Below, in pieces: positions 7,959 to 15,953 of a stretch of 35,343 bases of DNA. The stretch is from CAZRNB01 sp964601355 (GTDB taxonomy: Bacteria; Planctomycetota; Phycisphaerae; Sedimentisphaerales; Anaerobacaceae). The notes under the pieces are model-generated. The model ran no database searches. It was not told where the DNA came from and worked only from the letters and a program-made list of their open reading frames with translations. The stretch lies in contig CAZRNB010000014.1 in NCBI GenBank assembly GCA_964601355.1, positions 1 to 35,343 on the forward strand, written 5' to 3'. The first letter of the stretch is position 1; each line of letters begins with the position of its first letter. The translations under genes were made by a program, and so were the position numbers.

Positions 7959-9083
7959 ATGGTAGATTGGAAAAATCCGCCCAGGCTGTTTATCCCTGGC
8001 CCGGTAAAAGTTAATGAGGATGTTTTGCAGCAATTAGCGCGTCCGACATTGGGACATCGCGGCAAAGAGTATGCTCAACTGCAGGAAGAAACTGTCGGCA
8101 TGCTGAAAAAGATACTCTTCACAAATCAAAATGTTTTTCTATTTACAAGCTCCGGCTCCGGCGGCTGGGAAGCGTCTATACGCAACTGCGTTGCTCCCAA
8201 TGAAACGGTGCTTTGCACCTGCTGCGGCGCATTTAGTGACAAGTGGGCCGACGTAGCAAGAGACTGCGGCAAAAACGTCGATGTGCTGAAAGTCGAGTGG
8301 GGAAAACCAACACTACCCGAAATGATAGATGAAAAGCTCGCGTCCGGCCCGCTGCCCCGACTTGCGTCGGGAGACGCAGGGGCAGGCAAATACGCCGCTA
8401 TTACACTAATCCACAACGAAACAAGCACTGGTCTGACCAACCCGGTCGAGGAAATCAGCCGGATGATGAAGGAAAAATATCCTGATGTGCTGGTCTTTGT
8501 TGATACGGTCAGCGGCATGGTTGGACTTCCCTTGAAATTCGATGAGCTTGGCTGGGATGTGGCTCTTGCCTCTACGCAGAAGTGCTTTGCAATTCCGCCG
8601 GGAATGGCCGTAGTAGCCGTCAGCAATCGGGCTTTACAAAAAAGCAAAAACGTCCCCGGCAGAGGCTACTACTTTGACTTCCAGCAATTTGCAAAGAGTA
8701 ACGAGAAGAACCAGACGCCGACAACGCCGTCTATACCGCATATTATGGCCCTTAACTACCAGTGCCACAAATTGCTGAAAGAGGGTATGGAAAACGTCTG
8801 GAAAAGGCACAAAAAAATGGGCGATTTTGTAAGAGGCTGGGCCAAAAAGAAATTTGAGCTTCTTTGCGATGAAAAATATGCTTCAAATACTTTGACAACA
8901 ATCAAGAATACACGCAGCATCAACGTTGGCGATGTTATCAAGGCCGTTCAGCAGAAGCACAACACCCTTTTTGGAAACGGCTACGGCAGGCTTAAAGACG
9001 TAACTTTCCGCATTGCTCACATGGGTGACATTACCCTCGATGAGGTCAAGGAGCTTCTCGGCTGGATTGACGAAGAAATCTAA
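7959..9083 (+). CDS. class V aminotransferase, serine/alanine-glyoxylate aminotransferase or SerC-like
   Basis: PLP-dependent fold-type I enzyme of the alanine-glyoxylate/serine-pyruvate/phosphoserine aminotransferase group. The 374-residue product starts MVDWKNPPRLFIPGPV, the group's typical FIPGPV-like opening. It has the cofactor loop FTSSGSGGWEA (about 62-72), HNETSTG (152-158), DTVSG (182-186) and the Schiff-base lysine K208 in ASTQKCF. GGAGGTG 5 bases upstream of the ATG supports the start. It is the second gene of an operon with DUF1015, which hints at serine/glycine metabolism, but the amino donor cannot be fixed by eye. Residues 132-143 (PLPRLASGDAGA) come from a short palindrome inserted at 8352-8385. 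Confidence 0.9.
   Translation: MVDWKNPPRLFIPGPVKVNEDVLQQLARPTLGHRGKEYAQLQEETVGMLKKILFTNQNVFLFTSSGSGGWEASIRNCVAPNETVLCTCCGAFSDKWADVARDCGKNVDVLKVEWGKPTLPEMIDEKLASGPLPRLASGDAGAGKYAAITLIHNETSTGLTNPVEEISRMMKEKYPDVLVFVDTVSGMVGLPLKFDELGWDVALASTQKCFAIPPGMAVVAVSNRALQKSKNVPGRGYYFDFQQFAKSNEKNQTPTTPSIPHIMALNYQCHKLLKEGMENVWKRHKKMGDFVRGWAKKKFELLCDEKYASNTLTTIKNTRSINVGDVIKAVQQKHNTLFGNGYGRLKDVTFRIAHMGDITLDEVKELLGWIDEEI
8352..8385. repeat. short palindrome inserted in-frame in the aminotransferase gene
   Basis: CTGCCCC (8352-8358) and GGGGCAG (8379-8385) form the outer stem; GCGTC-GGGA-GACGC (8364-8377) forms the inner hairpin. The sequence lies in a surface-type loop just before the conserved KYAAITLIHNETSTG strand and looks like an added element. 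Confidence 0.65.
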
Positions 9084-9329
9084 TAAAATATTTAGCCCAC
9101 TTCGGTTTATACATATACAAGCCGATGCAACCGAATTACAAGCAGACCTGCCAATGATACAGCCTGTTAAAGATTCTTGTATTTACTGCTTATAGAATAT
9201 TATCACGATTCATCATACCTGATTCTATTGTCCGCTCTCAAAATCCAATCGCTGTTATGATTGGGCTGGCCGGAATCTGCTAAGGCAAAAGAGACTGTCT
9301 ATTAGATATTATTAGTCTACGCCAGACTC

Positions 9330-9704
9330 CTATGAACTGTGTACCTCGCACGCTTCCTTGGGAAGTATTCCCAATGTATCCAATCGCATTTGGATATTCC
9401 GTCTGTACAACTCAAGGTAATCATTACTTTCGCTGTTAGTTTTTCTTTCCAGCATGATGCCAAGGTGTGCAACAGATTCATTAAATTTGCTCTCTGCTTC
9501 CTTTGTAAGTTCTTCAACATCTGAACCTGGGAAATATGCCCATAACAACGAAAGGATACTAATAATCATACGACAGGCTTCGCACATGTCCTTACCAAGT
9601 TCTTGCTTCATTGCTTCTTCAAGCTCAGAAATCCAGTTCTTACACATGTCAATGAGATCTTTAGATTCCAGCATCAGTAATATCTCCTTAATTTCATTCT
9701 TCAT
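9330..9704 (-). CDS. hypothetical helical protein, third gene of an accessory operon
   Basis: 124 residues, charged and mostly helical, with several Cys/Met residues (DMCKNW, DMCEACRMI) and no signal peptide. I recognise no family. Its start codon lies inside the last codons of the upstream gene (11-bp overlap, GAAGATGAAGAATGA), so translation is probably coupled. It is the promoter-distal member of a three-gene minus-strand set (11004 to 9330). The Cys pair in CEAC might bind metal, but there is no supporting second pair. Confidence 0.65.
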   Translation of the reverse strand: MKNEIKEILLMLESKDLIDMCKNWISELEEAMKQELGKDMCEACRMIISILSLLWAYFPGSDVEELTKEAESKFNESVAHLGIMLERKTNSESNDYLELYRRNIQMRLDTLGILPKEACEVHSS

Positions 9705-10170
9705 CTTCTAAGGTTTTTTTCACGGCCGTGAGAAGCTCTAATAGCCGAGGAAAGCTTTCACCTCGCAGTTCACAAATAGTCTTGCTGATCTCAACGATTC
9801 GCAATTTCATGGAGCTCTCGTTCAACTCACTATTATCCTCAAGCAACTGCATAATCTTCAAGAGTTTTTGCCTAACAGTTTCTCGGACCTCAACAACTTT
9901 GCTGCCACCCAGCACACATGGAAGTGCTGCTTCCAACTCTTCATCTCTGACAAATAATGAACAAATATCTCTAAATACGCATAATAAGATTCGAAAGTTC
10001 ATAAATGCCTTTTCGTTACCCTTTCCGATACGTTCGTCGTACTCTTTCTCGAGATCTATTTCACATCCGATTATTTTTAGCGGAAGTCCGGCGCGAGAAA
10101 CATCCCGTATGCTTCGTTCGACAATGCTCTTCACCCAGAAATCTCCAATTTGCCTATTTGGTTGATTCAT
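9694..10170 (-). CDS. hypothetical helical protein, second gene of an accessory operon
   Basis: 158 residues from the ATG at 10170 (MNQPNRQIGDFWVKSI). The TTG at 10179 would add three residues without a better ribosome-binding site. Predicted wholly helical and soluble, with heptad-like leucine spacing near the C-terminus (RLLELLTAVKKTLEDEE). No recognised motif. It overlaps the next gene by 11 bp and follows the membrane-protein gene by 66 bp. The trio looks like one functional unit; no function can be assigned. Confidence 0.65.
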   Translation of the reverse strand: MNQPNRQIGDFWVKSIVERSIRDVSRAGLPLKIIGCEIDLEKEYDERIGKGNEKAFMNFRILLCVFRDICSLFVRDEELEAALPCVLGGSKVVEVRETVRQKLLKIMQLLEDNSELNESSMKLRIVEISKTICELRGESFPRLLELLTAVKKTLEDEE

Positions 10171-10236
10171 CACAGCCAAACAACATGTTCAAACGGTTGC
10201 CTTTGGATCAAAGTAGCCTAATTTTGCTGCACCATA

Positions 10237-11004
10237 CTACACCTTCTGTAAGTCAGTTGCAATCCTTTTGAGTTGTATAATATGGTCTGTAACGTCCTCC
10301 CTTAGCACATCGACCTTGTGGATACAAAGCAGCTTTTGATCTCCTGCCTTCACGAGTAGCTGATATGTCTTATCAAAACTCTGAGTTATGATAATGCATA
10401 GCTCTCTGATCGCTTGTTCTTCAGCGTTACCTTGAAGGGCTGCCAAAACTCTCGGATGTTCTTGGAGATTACAAATCGGGCTGTAATCCCTGGCAAGGCG
10501 ACAGAGTTCAGCCAAATGGTTCAAACCGACAGTACTGCACTCGCGTTTTTCATCGGTAATCTTTTGGAGATATTGTAGTTCAATGTTCAACTCATTGACG
10601 AATCTGCAGACACAGAATCTTACAAGCAACTCGCATTGCTTCTCTAACCATCTGCCGGCAGCGGTCCTATTCTTCCTCCGTTTTTCGGCAAGGTCCCTCT
10701 CCTTTTCGGCCTTCTTCTTCTCGGAAATACGCTGAAATGCCGCGAGTGCACGACGGTCAATCAAAAACCCTACGATAGTGAATACCACCAGTAGGATGAG
10801 GAAGAGAAGAACTGTAATCGCAATGGGAGCTAAGATGGGGGAGGACTTTACCCAGGAGGGGAATACCTTCTGCTCAAAGAATTTATAAATTTGGCTGCTG
10901 GAAGCGCTACAAACAGAAAAGATCGCAGCTATAATACCGATTATTTTCAGTCTGCTCTTTAGTGAACCAGACTGATTGGTTCCATCCGTATTCCCAAGCT
11001 CCAT
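10237..11004 (-). CDS. hypothetical two-TM membrane protein with cytoplasmic helical tail, first gene of an accessory operon
   Basis: 255 residues. A short polar N-terminus is followed by TM1 (about 19-42, KIIGIIAAIFSVCSASS), a short loop, and TM2 (about 57-84, ILAPIAITVLLFLILLVVF). A long basic coiled-coil stretch follows (about 92-115, EKKKAEKERDLAEKRRKNR) and then a helical, Cys-containing soluble domain. Such a hairpin anchor with a large cytoplasmic tail fits a membrane-tethered sensor or effector, but I recognise no family. AGGAG lies 7 bases before the ATG at 11004. It leads the operon with the two small helical proteins. Confidence 0.7.
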   Translation of the reverse strand: MELGNTDGTNQSGSLKSRLKIIGIIAAIFSVCSASSSQIYKFFEQKVFPSWVKSSPILAPIAITVLLFLILLVVFTIVGFLIDRRALAAFQRISEKKKAEKERDLAEKRRKNRTAAGRWLEKQCELLVRFCVCRFVNELNIELQYLQKITDEKRECSTVGLNHLAELCRLARDYSPICNLQEHPRVLAALQGNAEEQAIRELCIIITQSFDKTYQLLVKAGDQKLLCIHKVDVLREDVTDHIIQLKRIATDLQKV

Positions 11005-11297
11005 TCATTTACTCCTTTTTGCTCGGGTTAATCTCACCTTTTGTCGTGAAATTACTTTCTCACTCTGGTATTTTGTTGGAAGAATTGCAGACTTACAAGA
11101 AAATTTTTAGCTTTTTTTATTTTTTTCTGTACCAAACCGAACCAACGAGAGGTCAGAATAGCTATAGTAAACCTCTGACCTAACCATCGCACAAAACATG
11201 ATACGCTAAATTTTTGTGTATATAAAGTATTATCCCAAGTCGGTTCTTTAGAGTTTTAAGCATTTTGGTAGAATAGTCCATGGAATAACGATATCAA
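11005..11297. other. intergenic region upstream of the accessory operon
   Basis: AT-rich, presumably carrying the minus-strand promoter of the three-gene operon, though no clean consensus was found. An 8-bp inverted repeat (AGGTCAGA at about 11150, TCTGACCT at about 11174) could be an operator or hairpin. No gene is visible. Confidence 0.4.
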
Positions 11298-11402
11298 TTA
11301 TGACGCCATTCGGTAAATGAACTCCAGCACCTTTAGTGCAAACAGCTTTCGATAGTCCTTCATACTCATCCGTATCGCTTTTTAGTACAAACCAGCCTGT
11401 AT
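11298..11402 (-). pseudogene. decayed 3' end of a ybaK-like aminoacyl-tRNA deacylase gene
   Basis: On the minus strand this reads QAGLY*KAIRMSMKDYRKLFALKVLEFIYRMAS-stop. It aligns with the last about 34 codons of the intact gene at 15288-15752 (QAGSHEKAIRMSMKDYRKLVAPEVLEFSYRMTS). A by-eye count gives about 78 of 102 identical bases. An in-frame TAA (complement of 11382-11384) and the lack of any upstream homology show it is a remnant. It has the same orientation as the intact gene and lies on the other side of the GH127-DUF1593 operon. Confidence 0.85.
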
Positions 11403-11468
11403 AATCAGGGGAACATGTGGTTTACGGCGTCACTGCTCGGTCGTAGATGATGCTGATTGCAGCCATAA

Positions 11469-11503
11469 GTCAATGCCAGGAGTAAAGCGACGAAGCAATC
11501 TCA
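11469..11503. repeat. half-copy of the GTCATTGCGAGG palindrome
   Basis: GTCAATGCCAGGAG followed by CGACGAAGCAATCTCA matches one arm and the inner stem of the 97-bp palindrome at 19458-19554 (GTCATTGCGAGG..., GCAATCTC). Only half of the element is present, with several substitutions, so it is a decayed copy between the ybaK remnant and the GH127 gene. Confidence 0.55.
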
Positions 11504-11586
11504 TTTCCGCTCCGACGTATAAGCGCAATTTGCAGCAGAGATTCTTGCGCGGAGTTTACCCTGAGAAAAGCCGAACGGGCCCGCGT

Positions 11587-13653
11587 TTATCTTAGCGGCA
11601 GCCAAACCGTCATCCTCGTGCTTCGCAGAGTAGCATCGGACTTGCCCCGATTGCCCCAGGTATAGTAAGGAATCAAACGAATGTTAATAGATTTGGGCTT
11701 ATTTTTTGTTACCTGACGGTAGAGTGACTCGCCCCACTCATCCCCGGCAAGAATATGGGCCTTGCCTTGCAGAACAATGACGCCTCCTAGCAAGTCCGTA
11801 TCGAAATGTCTTGTGAGTTTGATTGCAGGTGGAATGGCTACATCTGTTATCTTCACGTCATCCGGCAGGTCAACGGACTCCAGACAATATACAATCGGCC
11901 CACGTTTGATAGCCACCTGGCTGCGGATTTCCTCGGCTAAAGGATTCGCCTCAATCAATTGCACCGGCATCGGCAGGACAAGCTCGATTATGTCACCAGT
12001 TGACCACATTCGTTTGACTTCAAAATACTGTTCTGTTTTCAGATTATCACCTGCGAGCTTATCGTTGACTTTCACAATAGAACCATTCGCCCAGCCGGGG
12101 ATGCGAAGAAATACCGAAAACTCCTTCGTGGGTACATCTTTAAGTAATATCTTGATTATCCCGTCCCACGGATAATCGGTTTGTTCTGTTAGCTTGACCC
12201 TGGACCCATCGTAAAGCTCGGTGTCAAGCACGTTGCTGCCGTAGAGATTGACCCACACTCCTTCCTCCGAGATGCTGTAAGCAAATCTACTTACCTCGGC
12301 AATTGTGCGAACCACGTTCGGAGGGCAGCAAAAGCAGCTTATATAAGGTTCTCGATTCCGTGACCAGCGCAGCTCAAAAGGCAAATCGTCAACTACCCGA
12401 AGCGGATTGGTATAGAAGAACTTCTTCCCATCGAGGCTGATCGCTGAAAGCACTCCGTTATAAAGTGCCAGCTCGAGAACATCGGCGAAGCGCGCCTGCG
12501 CGGTGACTTGCAGCATGCGCCAGTTCCACAAAACAAAGCCAACCGTTGCGCACGATTCGTTGTACGCCGTGATGTTAGGCAATTGATACGCCCTGCCGTA
12601 AGCCTGATGAACAAGCTGGATAGACTCATGGTCTCTTGAGCCATCTGGCGAAGCGCCGTCATACAAAGCGCCCGTAGCGCCGGTAACGTACATTTTCCGA
12701 TAGACAACGTCACGCCATATAGCCTCCAGTGCCGTCAGCAAAGAGCTATCGCCCGTCTCTGAATAAACATCGGCAGCTCCGGCGTAGAGATAGTTCGCCC
12801 TGACGGCATGGCCGACAGCCTTGGTTTGTGAACGAAATGGGATTCTATCCTGATTGTTATCTGTGCCGTCTTTGACGAGGTCACGAATGTCAATAAGGGC
12901 CTTTGCTAATTCCAAATACTTAGGATCGCCGGTGGTCCGGTACATATCAATAACGCCCATATAGTGAGAGGGGCATATAGCATTGTTCGCCAAATCCTGC
13001 GGCGATTTCTTATACAACGTGTAAAGAAAATCAGCGGCCTTTTTGGCTATATTCAACAACGTGGTCTTACCCGTGGCGCGATAATGAATGCACGCGCAGG
13101 TCATCAAATGCCCCATGTTGTAGGTCTCAAAATCAAGCCTGTCTTTGAACTCCGCAGCACCCGGAGCTTGACTACGCTGGAGTATTATTACCGGCGTGTG
13201 AATATAACCATCCTCGCGCTGGGCTTTGCCGATCACATCAATGATCTGATCCATTAGTCGATCAAATTTCCGGTCTTTGGTCACCCCATATACGAAAGCA
13301 GCCGCTTCAAGCCACTTATAGAAATCGCCGTCATGCCATTTCGGCCCTCTATGTCTTCCCTCTTTTAATCCGGCAGCAATAAGAAAGTTGTCATAAGCGC
13401 CGCTGGTATTGGGGTCTTCCAGAAGCTGCCACATATTTGGGATCATAACCTTGTAGCATAAATCAAACCTTTCTGCCCAGAAACCTTTAGTCCACCGCAC
13501 ATCGTTGATATCGACACTGGCGAGCTTACCGTGGGGACTGGTCGAGGAATTCGTTATTCCTTGACTTCTCCCATAAGCCTTGTTGACATGCACGCAAACG
13601 GCCACTACCAAGATACAAATAAGCAGCATACCGGTGATCAATGTGTTTCTCAT
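11587..13653 (-). CDS. secreted GH127-family (beta-L-arabinofuranosidase-like) glycoside hydrolase
   Basis: 688 residues from the ATG at 13653, after an N-terminal signal/anchor segment (MRNTLITGMLLICILVVAV). An (alpha/alpha)6 barrel follows, then beta domains (RIPGWANGSIVKVN is typical of GH127/DUF1680). In characterised GH127 enzymes a Glu and three Cys hold Zn, and one Cys is the nucleophile. Here the matching residues are E366 and C368 (NESCAT) and C442-C443 (CFCCPPN). The start codon lies 1 base after the stop of the upstream DUF1593 gene, so the two are translationally coupled; GAAGG precedes the ATG. It likely removes L-arabinofuranose or a related sugar from plant or algal glycans outside the cytoplasm. 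The exact substrate is not set. Confidence 0.9.
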   Translation of the reverse strand: MRNTLITGMLLICILVVAVCVHVNKAYGRSQGITNSSTSPHGKLASVDINDVRWTKGFWAERFDLCYKVMIPNMWQLLEDPNTSGAYDNFLIAAGLKEGRHRGPKWHDGDFYKWLEAAAFVYGVTKDRKFDRLMDQIIDVIGKAQREDGYIHTPVIILQRSQAPGAAEFKDRLDFETYNMGHLMTCACIHYRATGKTTLLNIAKKAADFLYTLYKKSPQDLANNAICPSHYMGVIDMYRTTGDPKYLELAKALIDIRDLVKDGTDNNQDRIPFRSQTKAVGHAVRANYLYAGAADVYSETGDSSLLTALEAIWRDVVYRKMYVTGATGALYDGASPDGSRDHESIQLVHQAYGRAYQLPNITAYNESCATVGFVLWNWRMLQVTAQARFADVLELALYNGVLSAISLDGKKFFYTNPLRVVDDLPFELRWSRNREPYISCFCCPPNVVRTIAEVSRFAYSISEEGVWVNLYGSNVLDTELYDGSRVKLTEQTDYPWDGIIKILLKDVPTKEFSVFLRIPGWANGSIVKVNDKLAGDNLKTEQYFEVKRMWSTGDIIELVLPMPVQLIEANPLAEEIRSQVAIKRGPIVYCLESVDLPDDVKITDVAIPPAIKLTRHFDTDLLGGVIVLQGKAHILAGDEWGESLYRQVTKNKPKSINIRLIPYYTWGNRGKSDATLRSTRMTVWLPLR

Positions 13654-13654
13654 T

Positions 13655-15115
13655 TTATATGCCTTCAACAGTAAAAATGATTCTTCGATAACTATATAAG
13701 CAGGGTATCCCGTTATCCTTGACTTCCAGAATGACGTGGATTGAGACCTGTTCTTTTACTTCAGGAGCAATAAAGTATGCCTGCGGCAATGTGCTGTTTA
13801 TAATATCGATAGTATCTCTAAAGTCTCCCGCCTCGTTATAGACAAACCAGTTGCAGGATACTTTGTTGCCGTCCGGATCATAAGTCCCTTCTGCACTGAG
13901 ATCCACGCGCTGACCGGATTTTACTCTCATAAATTTCACTGCTTTGCTCTTATCATCCTGAAATAATGCAACGGGATTATGATTGGCCTTGTCAAATGTA
14001 TCAGCAACACACCAGTCCATCCGGGCGGCAAAATCGTTTTGATAAGCCTGGCGCCAACGCCAAATCGTTGCCTGGTCGGATGTATAAGACAAGCCATTTT
14101 CTGCCGTGACGGTATCCTGGCTCCCTTTGGCATTGGTCCAGATTGGCCGCGTCTCAGCATAAGTTTGATGAAGAACGTAACGGCCGCCCCATCCGCCATA
14201 AGACGGACTGATATAGCTTCCTAAACCGTTGTTGATCAGGTTGAAGAAAGATGGGGTATCGCCTTCCATGATATATTTTAGCTTGGGATATAGTGCGCCC
14301 AGCGGGCCGTGGTTTTCGATGATATTCTTCTCTATCCAGGGATTATCGACCAGCTCAAATTTGTGCATCGGTGCATTTCCATAACGGCGATCACCAGAAA
14401 TTCCGGTCCAGGTCGCCTTATAATATTCCGTATTATCCACACTGCTGGGCGTCACGATGTAAAACAGCTTCGGAAACGTGATCCGCATCCAACGGCCGGA
14501 GTCGTCCTGGTCGGAGATGGTATAAACCCGCAGCTTGGATACTAACGCGTCCAGATCATCCTGGCTGCGGGTATTCCTGACCTCCCACAGCGCCTGGGCC
14601 AGACAGTTGGCCCCGCCCCAGACACTAATCCAAAGCGGCCTTTCATCCGGCTTATCAACCACCTTGATAATAAGCCGAGAGCCTTCGGAGCTTTTATCCG
14701 GGCCTACTCCCTCCATGCCGAATTCGGGACAACCCGATTTGATCACGTCCAGCAGGTGTTGCGTGGCTGGATACCCGGAAGTATGTTTTAAAAGGTTGTC
14801 TCGAACCTGGCCATAAGCCTCCACCCGCTCTCGAATCTTGTCCGGACGAACCTTATCCTTTAGCCAGACGGACGTGGTAGCAATCATGCCTTCGATATCG
14901 TATTCGTTCGAATAGACAAGGAAACGCACCATGGACTGCTCGTCATCCGGCTCGTTGGTAATATCCGTCAGCACTATCACCCGTTGTTTTTCCATCTCGG
15001 CAGATTCAACATTGGATTTAGCCCAGCCAGCTTGCACTATCATTAATATGCACAGCACGCCGAGGCGGACAAACCCTATTCGCAGGCATTGATAAACAAC
15101 AAGGTTTTTATTCAT
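13655..15115 (-). CDS. secreted DUF1593 protein (nucleoside-hydrolase-like, Sde182-type)
   Basis: 486 residues from the ATG at 15115, with a signal segment at about 12-32 (IGFVRLGVLCILMIVQAGWA). The N-terminal domain carries VIVLTDITNEPDDEQSMVRFL, with D51, E55, D57-D58 and S61 forming the nucleoside-hydrolase-like acidic loop of DUF1593. SVWGGANCLAQAL is a second family motif. A C-terminal beta-sandwich region (about 395-486, with TYDPDGNKVSCNWF) looks like the Ig-like domain of 'cellulose-binding protein Sde182' homologues. It is the first gene of an operon with GH127, so a role in the same extracellular glycan breakdown is likely. Catalytic activity of this family is not firmly known. Confidence 0.88.
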   Translation of the reverse strand: MNKNLVVYQCLRIGFVRLGVLCILMIVQAGWAKSNVESAEMEKQRVIVLTDITNEPDDEQSMVRFLVYSNEYDIEGMIATTSVWLKDKVRPDKIRERVEAYGQVRDNLLKHTSGYPATQHLLDVIKSGCPEFGMEGVGPDKSSEGSRLIIKVVDKPDERPLWISVWGGANCLAQALWEVRNTRSQDDLDALVSKLRVYTISDQDDSGRWMRITFPKLFYIVTPSSVDNTEYYKATWTGISGDRRYGNAPMHKFELVDNPWIEKNIIENHGPLGALYPKLKYIMEGDTPSFFNLINNGLGSYISPSYGGWGGRYVLHQTYAETRPIWTNAKGSQDTVTAENGLSYTSDQATIWRWRQAYQNDFAARMDWCVADTFDKANHNPVALFQDDKSKAVKFMRVKSGQRVDLSAEGTYDPDGNKVSCNWFVYNEAGDFRDTIDIINSTLPQAYFIAPEVKEQVSIHVILEVKDNGIPCLYSYRRIIFTVEGI

Positions 15116-15208
15116 AGGTGTCACCAATTATCCGCTTGGTATCTGCAAGTCAAGAGAAACTCTTGTTGATGTGGGGTCTTTTACCCGCAGATTTGTTCGT
15201 GGTTATCA

Positions 15209-15250
15209 GTTCATAGTTCATCGATGAACAACGAACTACGAACTACAAAC
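15209..15250. repeat. heptad inverted array (2 + 4 units), GTTCATT family
   Basis: GTTCATA and GTTCATC are followed with no spacer by GATGAAC, AACGAAC, TACGAAC and TACAAAC. The centre is the 14-bp perfect palindrome GTTCATCGATGAAC (15216-15229). The array sits between the DUF1593 start and the ybaK stop codon. Confidence 0.85.
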
Positions 15251-15287
15251 TTTCATAGAATATTCTGACCCTTATACTGACTTCTGA

Positions 15288-15752
15288 TCACGAAGTCATA
15301 CGGTAGCTAAATTCAAGCACCTCGGGTGCAACCAGCTTACGGTAGTCCTTCATGCTCATCCGTATCGCTTTTTCATGCGAGCCGGCCTGGAATATGATAT
15401 GGTCGTCCTTCTCCAGGGCCTTATCCATAATGGTGGGCATATCATACAAATTGCCAAAAGGCGGCTCCGCACCAAGCTCACAGTCGGGAAAGAGCTTTCC
15501 CATCCGGTCTTCTTCGACCAGCTCAAGCGATTTGGCACCCAACTGGCTTTTTAAATTACGCAGGTCGATCTTGTAGCACGCTGAAAGAACACACATTACA
15601 CACTTGCCATCGGCTTTGACGACCACCGGCTTGGCAACGTATCTGCCCCGCTCATGCTCCTCTGCCGCCATGTGCTGTGCCGTAAAGCTCGGCTTATGGA
15701 GGGTTTGCTCGTAGCGGACACCCTCTTTATCCAAGAATTCTATTACTCGCAT
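15288..15752 (-). CDS. YbaK/ProX-type aminoacyl-tRNA deacylase
   Basis: Trans-editing domain that removes wrongly attached amino acids from tRNA (YbaK/prolyl-tRNA editing superfamily). The 154-residue product opens MRVIEFLDKEGVRYEQTLHKPSFTAQ. It has the conserved lysine region VVVKADGK, a DLRNLKSQLGAKSLELVEED stretch and a GAEPPFGNL loop, all family marks. The start at 15752 is favoured over the upstream codon at 15797 because GGGAGG lies 5 bases before this ATG. The length fits a free-standing editing protein. A decayed 3' end of a close homologue lies at 11298-11402, on the far side of the DUF1593-GH127 operon. Confidence 0.9.
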   Translation of the reverse strand: MRVIEFLDKEGVRYEQTLHKPSFTAQHMAAEEHERGRYVAKPVVVKADGKCVMCVLSACYKIDLRNLKSQLGAKSLELVEEDRMGKLFPDCELGAEPPFGNLYDMPTIMDKALEKDDHIIFQAGSHEKAIRMSMKDYRKLVAPEVLEFSYRMTS

Positions 15753-15876
15753 TTTACACCTCCCAAAATCCCCAAACAACATTTGCTTAACTCTCACGCC
15801 TAACTGTTTTTATCCACGATGAGCCGCCGTGTCAATTGCCAATATAAAAAATCGTCGTAGAAAATACCGGATAAAA

Positions 15877-15910
15877 AACCCCCAGATAAACTTGGTGGCT
15901 AAACATTTTT
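15877..15910. repeat. CCCCCA-hairpin/GGCTAAACATTTTT element, copy 1 (degenerate)
   Basis: AACCCCCAGATAAACTTGGTGGCTAAACATTTTT in pieces: CCCCCA, a short loop, TTGGTGG, and then the tail GGCTAAACATTTTT. The copy at 24165-24197 has the same order with a perfect stem. It may be a portable terminator-like hairpin. Confidence 0.6.
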
Positions 15911-15913
15911 GCG

Positions 15914-15943
15914 TTGTTAATTCAATAGCGGCGTATTTATACT
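15914..15943 (+). promoter_or_regulatory. probable promoter of the BASS transporter gene
   Basis: TTGTTA at 15914-15919 and TATACT at 15938-15943 with an 18-bp spacer. The -10 ends only 10 bases before the ATG at 15954 and no Shine-Dalgarno is visible, so the mRNA may be nearly leaderless. Confidence 0.5.
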
Positions 15944-15953
15944 AATAAGCGTT

